A DNA stretch of 64,000 bases from Rubinisphaera margarita (GTDB taxonomy: Bacteria; Planctomycetota; Planctomycetia; Planctomycetales; Planctomycetaceae). A program made the translations under genes and the position numbers. The stretch is from assembly GCF_022267515.1 (NCBI RefSeq), contig NZ_JAKFGB010000014.1, positions 310,001-374,000 on the forward strand, written 5' to 3'. Position 1 is the stretch's first letter. The number at the start of each line of letters is the position of its first letter. This document shows, in pieces, positions 59,186-64,000 of this stretch. The notes below the pieces were generated by a model. It saw only the letters and a list, made by a program, of their open reading frames with translations, did not search any database and had not been told where the DNA came from.

Positions 59186-60229
59186 ATGAGCGTCGCCTCT
59201 CCGCTGAAAAGTCAGGTGGATTCCACCTCCATCCCTTCTGAACCTCCTCGCCAGATTGTGAAGGAGGAGCTTGGTCCGGAACAGAAAGCCGAGATCAAAA
59301 CGCTCCACGTTCAGAGCGGCACCTCGATGCTGCGGCAACAGGGCAACAATCTGGTGATGTTTGCTCTGATCGCCCTGAACGTTGTGCTCTGGCAGCAGGG
59401 GATGTATCCACTGCTCGTGCTTTCCTGGCTGGTGCTGGGCCATTTCTTCCACACGAAGCCTCTCTCGCTGCACGATGCCAGCCACGGTACGCTCGACGCG
59501 GATCGCCGCAAGAATACCGTGATGGGGCTCATCTGCGGCACCGCTTCGCTGGTCCCGCTCAGCGTTTACCGGCACGCTCACGCCTATCATCACGGTTACA
59601 TGTCGACCGAAGCCGATCCTGAGCTGTGGCCGTTCAACAAGCCGGGGACGTCGCGTCTACTTCGGATGACCTGCGCGTTCTTCGAGATCTTTCTCGGCTG
59701 TATTTATACGCCGCTGCTGTTTGTGCGTTCTCTGTTCACATGCGGACGGCTCAAGAAGGACCTGAAACGTCGAATCGTGCTCGAATACGGTCTCGTGGTT
59801 CTCGTCTGGGGCACGTTGTTCACAGTGATCGGAATGAACGGCTGGTGGATGGAATTCCTGATGGCCTTTGCCGTGCCGTACGCCTTCGCGGGAATGTATC
59901 AGACTCTGAATAAGTACACCGAACATATGGGATTGATGGGGGATACCGTTCTGGCCGGAACGCGAACCGTGATTCCGCGAACGGCTGTTCATAAGACCGT
60001 CTCCAATATGATGCAGCATGTCGACCATCACGGGACGCATCACCGTTTCGCCCGGATCCCGTTTTACTCTCTGCCCCGAGCCAGTGAGATCGTTTACGGC
60101 AGCCCGGACGAGCGCAATCCGGTCTTCAGTACCTACCACGAGGCGTTCTTTGATATGATTCCGACGCTGTGGAATCCCAAAGTCGGCTCGCAGTGGATCG
60201 AGTACGAACGTCAACAGAACAGGTCGTAG
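59186..60229 (+). CDS. Fatty acid desaturase family membrane protein
   Basis: 347 residues. The three histidine clusters expected for di-iron desaturases are present: HDASHGTLD, HAHAYHHGY and HVDHHGTHHR. Four hydrophobic segments flank them. The first is less canonical (HxxxH). It is a membrane enzyme that inserts double bonds or hydroxyl groups in lipids or related substrates. No clear ribosome binding site precedes the ATG, so the start is uncertain. No partner ferredoxin gene nearby. Confidence 0.9.
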   Translation: MSVASPLKSQVDSTSIPSEPPRQIVKEELGPEQKAEIKTLHVQSGTSMLRQQGNNLVMFALIALNVVLWQQGMYPLLVLSWLVLGHFFHTKPLSLHDASHGTLDADRRKNTVMGLICGTASLVPLSVYRHAHAYHHGYMSTEADPELWPFNKPGTSRLLRMTCAFFEIFLGCIYTPLLFVRSLFTCGRLKKDLKRRIVLEYGLVVLVWGTLFTVIGMNGWWMEFLMAFAVPYAFAGMYQTLNKYTEHMGLMGDTVLAGTRTVIPRTAVHKTVSNMMQHVDHHGTHHRFARIPFYSLPRASEIVYGSPDERNPVFSTYHEAFFDMIPTLWNPKVGSQWIEYERQQNRS

Positions 60230-60705
60230 GGCGGATCCTGCGGGACTGTCTGTCCAATGTCCGCGAAGTTGCGACTTATCAGCCAATTCGCTGCATTTAC
60301 TGCGGACGGATCGGCTGGACCTCAGGTTAAACGGCTCAAAAACTGCTGTTCGCCTGGCTCGCACGGAATCACTTTGCTTAGGGATCTGGCCCCCCGAAAA
60401 GGTTCCGCAACCGCGAAGGGATGTTCCCCCCGGAAGCCGTTCGCGACAATTTGCACCGGGGCGGCAATTGTTTCGGCGCAGCGGATTCCATATGCTCTCC
60501 CGCTCGTGCCGGTTCACTGTGTATAATGAGCCGGTCGCCGCCGGAATGGCCTTTGCAGTGAAGACGCCTGTCCCGCGGCCGCGGTTGAAACCGCGAAAAC
60601 GCAGCATGCCGGAATTCCCGGCATCTCGGCAGTGAGTCGACCGCCACGCCCTGATCAGACCCTGCATTCACAGTTTTTTGCTCAGCTGAGCACTCGAGGA
60701 ATTGA
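60230..60705. other. Gene-free region upstream of lepA
   Basis: 476 bases without a supported gene. A TATAAT hexamer at 60522-60527 is a plausible -10 element for lepA, but the matching -35 is weak. Confidence 0.45.
60522..60527 (+). promoter_or_regulatory. Candidate -10 element for lepA
   Basis: A consensus TATAAT, 178 bases before the lepA start, in a GC-rich region. No strong -35 at the expected spacing. Confidence 0.35.
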
Positions 60706-62547
<1,842 letters not shown>

Positions 62548-62786
62548 TCGGACCAGTGGTGAACAACTCGTGTACTGGAGTTGGCAAATTTACAAATTTT
62601 TGCTTGCCAACTTGACACGCGGTTGTTAAACCATTCAGTGAAGATGATCGCCCGGGACTCTGGAAGAGTCTCTCAGCCTCGTCGACGGTCATTCTTCTCG
62701 ACTTGCAATCGTCGTTAGAGACGAATGCATCATCCAAGGTTGGATCCACCACAGTTACTGAAAGTGGTTAGAGAAAGGATGCTCCA

Positions 62787-63554
62787 ATGCTAGTGCTTTC
62801 CCGTCGTGCCGATCAACAGATCGTCTTTCCCAATCTCGACGTTCGCCTCACCGTACTTCAGGTGAAAGGCAAAGTTGTCAAACTTGGAATTGAGGCTCCG
62901 AAGGACGTGCCGATCCTTCGCCCCGAGACCTGCGATGACCTCCAGTTCCCGTCGGGCGTCCGCCTTGAGCAGTCGTCGATCGACCGCCATCAGCTGCGAA
63001 ATCATCTGAACGCCATCAATCTCGGATTGAGACTGTTCCAGAAGCAGACCGAAGTGGGCCGCGGCCAGGAAGCCGAAAAGACCATGCAGCGGGTCATTGA
63101 AGAGCTGCAGAAGCTGGATTCCGAAATCGGACAGGCCAAAAGCAAAGTCAAGTCGGCCGGGATCGCCACGACAACGCGACTGCTGGTTGTCGACGATGAC
63201 GAGAACGAACGGACGCTGCTTTCCGGTCTGCTCAAGATGCACGGCTTCGAAGTCAACACCGCAGCCAACGGTCTGGAAGCCATGGACTTCCTGTCTCACA
63301 ACGAACTGCCCGATTACGTGCTGCTCGATATGAAGATGCCCAAGGTCGACGGCCCGAGTATGCTTCGCCAGATCCGCTCCGACGATCGGCTTGCGAACGT
63401 GACCATCTTCGCTGTGAGCGGCACCTCGCCGGATGATCTCGGCATTGAAGGTGGAATCGCGGGCTGGTTCCCGAAACCCCTCGATCCGGAACGGTTGATC
63501 AAGGCCATGACCAAAGGTCACCCGGCCGCGAACTCCGCGACCGCGCTGATGTAA
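62787..63554 (+). CDS. CsrA-receiver fusion protein
   Basis: 255 residues. Residues 1-50 are a CsrA-type RNA-binding domain: MLVLSRR at the N-terminus, KGKVVKLGIEAPKDVPILRPE, with the key R6/R7 and R45 in place. Residues 64-120 form a helical segment with HQLRNHLNAINL, similar to a histidine-kinase dimerisation helix. Residues 130-245 are a receiver domain with the acidic pair D136/D137, phosphoacceptor D181, S211 and K230. It should tie mRNA binding to phosphorylation (inferred). The start has AAAGGATG upstream. Confidence 0.9.
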   Translation: MLVLSRRADQQIVFPNLDVRLTVLQVKGKVVKLGIEAPKDVPILRPETCDDLQFPSGVRLEQSSIDRHQLRNHLNAINLGLRLFQKQTEVGRGQEAEKTMQRVIEELQKLDSEIGQAKSKVKSAGIATTTRLLVVDDDENERTLLSGLLKMHGFEVNTAANGLEAMDFLSHNELPDYVLLDMKMPKVDGPSMLRQIRSDDRLANVTIFAVSGTSPDDLGIEGGIAGWFPKPLDPERLIKAMTKGHPAANSATALM

Positions 63555-63666
63555 CGCCAGCGTTCCGGGCTCCGTTCGGGCTGACGGATCTCGGACGAAC
63601 GTGTTCTTACGCTGTCGCTCGTTCTGCCGATCGATTTTCGCGACGGTGGAACTCTCTGGAGATGCG

Positions 63667-63996
63667 ATGGCCACGACAAACTGTCAGCTGATTTACTGCA
63701 CGACTTCCTCGGTGGAGGAAGCGAAACGGATTGGACGCACGCTCGTGGAGGAGCACCACGCGGCGTGCGTCAATATCCTGCCGCAGATGCAGTCGATCTA
63801 TCGCTGGCAGGACGATGTCGAAGAAGGTTCCGAAGCCGTCCTGATCGTTAAGACCACGGCTGTGCATGCGGAGGCGACCATGAGCCGCATGAAGGAACTC
63901 CATAGCTACGATTGTCCGGCCCTGCTCTGCCTGGACATTGCGGCGGGCGATGGAGACTACCTGGAGTGGCTGCGAACAAACGTCGGCCGCGGCTAG
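63667..63996 (+). CDS. cutA: Divalent cation tolerance protein CutA
   Basis: 109 residues from the ATG at 63667 (GGAG upstream); the frame is open to 63601 without a homologous start. CutA forms a trimer related to PII signalling proteins and is linked to metal tolerance. Family motifs: CTTSSVEEAKRIGRTLVEE, then AACVNILPQMQSIYRWQDDV and EAVLIVKTT. The C-terminus lies almost at the edge of the window but is complete. Confidence 0.95.
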   Translation: MATTNCQLIYCTTSSVEEAKRIGRTLVEEHHAACVNILPQMQSIYRWQDDVEEGSEAVLIVKTTAVHAEATMSRMKELHSYDCPALLCLDIAAGDGDYLEWLRTNVGRG

Positions 63997-64000
63997 CGCA

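Noticed and set aside
62580..62617. GTTGGCAA/TTGCCAAC stem and TTGACA hexamer after lepA
   Set aside because: The stem has a 16-base loop and no T-run, and the TTGACA has no -10 at the right distance; not enough for a terminator or promoter call.

Overview
This 64 kb window reads as chromosomal DNA of a planctomycete (Planctomycetota, order Planctomycetales; I cannot name the genus). The evidence is a DUF1549/DUF1553 protein with an N-terminal CxxCH motif paired with a DUF1501 protein, many secreted oxidoreductase-like and sugar-isomerase-like proteins with twin-arginine or ordinary signal peptides, a large Ser/Thr kinase with TPR repeats, a CsrA domain fused to a receiver domain, and a tmRNA whose predicted tag is AEKQYALAA. 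GC is high throughout, except for a short AT-rich patch near 51.66-51.96 kb. No CRISPR array, tRNA or rRNA gene was seen.

Layout. 0-9.5 kb: secreted or envelope proteins (a partial TPR-like exported protein, a PQQ-type propeller, a coiled-coil exported protein, a DUF885 peptidase, a metallophosphoesterase-LamG protein), then tag (3-methyladenine glycosylase I) and a DapA/NanA-family aldolase. 10-25 kb: mostly housekeeping genes: aroF, tpiA, secG, yicC, the gmk-rpoZ-coaC cluster, murJ, a thioredoxin-like protein, miaA convergent with rng-rplU, and surE. 25-31.8 kb: planctomycete-type proteins of unknown role, an AlkA-like glycosylase and a sugar isomerase-like protein. 31.8-35.6 kb: a signalling pair of overlapping genes, FHA-GGDEF followed by a Ser/Thr kinase with PDZ and TPR modules. 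35.8-49.8 kb: a secreted, carbohydrate-oriented block (sialidase-like protein, Gfo/Idh/MocA oxidoreductase, K+/H+ antiporter, DUF1501 and DUF1549/1553 pair, BNR-4 protein, GH43/32-like propeller). 55-64 kb: a PQQ-propeller lipoprotein, an alcohol dehydrogenase, ppa, a fatty acid desaturase, lepA, the CsrA-receiver fusion and cutA.

The most notable region is 49.93-54.89 kb. It lies between two exact 31-bp copies of the 3' end of the tmRNA gene, which is the classic signature of an element integrated into ssrA. The tmRNA gene at the right end is complete. The terminator expected just beyond its 3' end is found at the left end, next to the second 31-bp copy. The interval carries a 5'-truncated RHS protein with a hydrophobic, cysteine-rich C-terminal domain, a small two-helix membrane protein starting 6 bases after the RHS stop codon (candidate immunity protein), and a degenerate second RHS copy. 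No integrase is visible, so the element looks decayed or mobilised in trans.

Other points worth attention: a hairpin that buries the ribosome binding site of rng; the rng-rplU terminator lying inside the 3' end of convergent miaA, with no rpmA next to rplU; a near-perfect 22-bp inverted repeat between two divergent carbohydrate genes; and the CsrA-receiver fusion.
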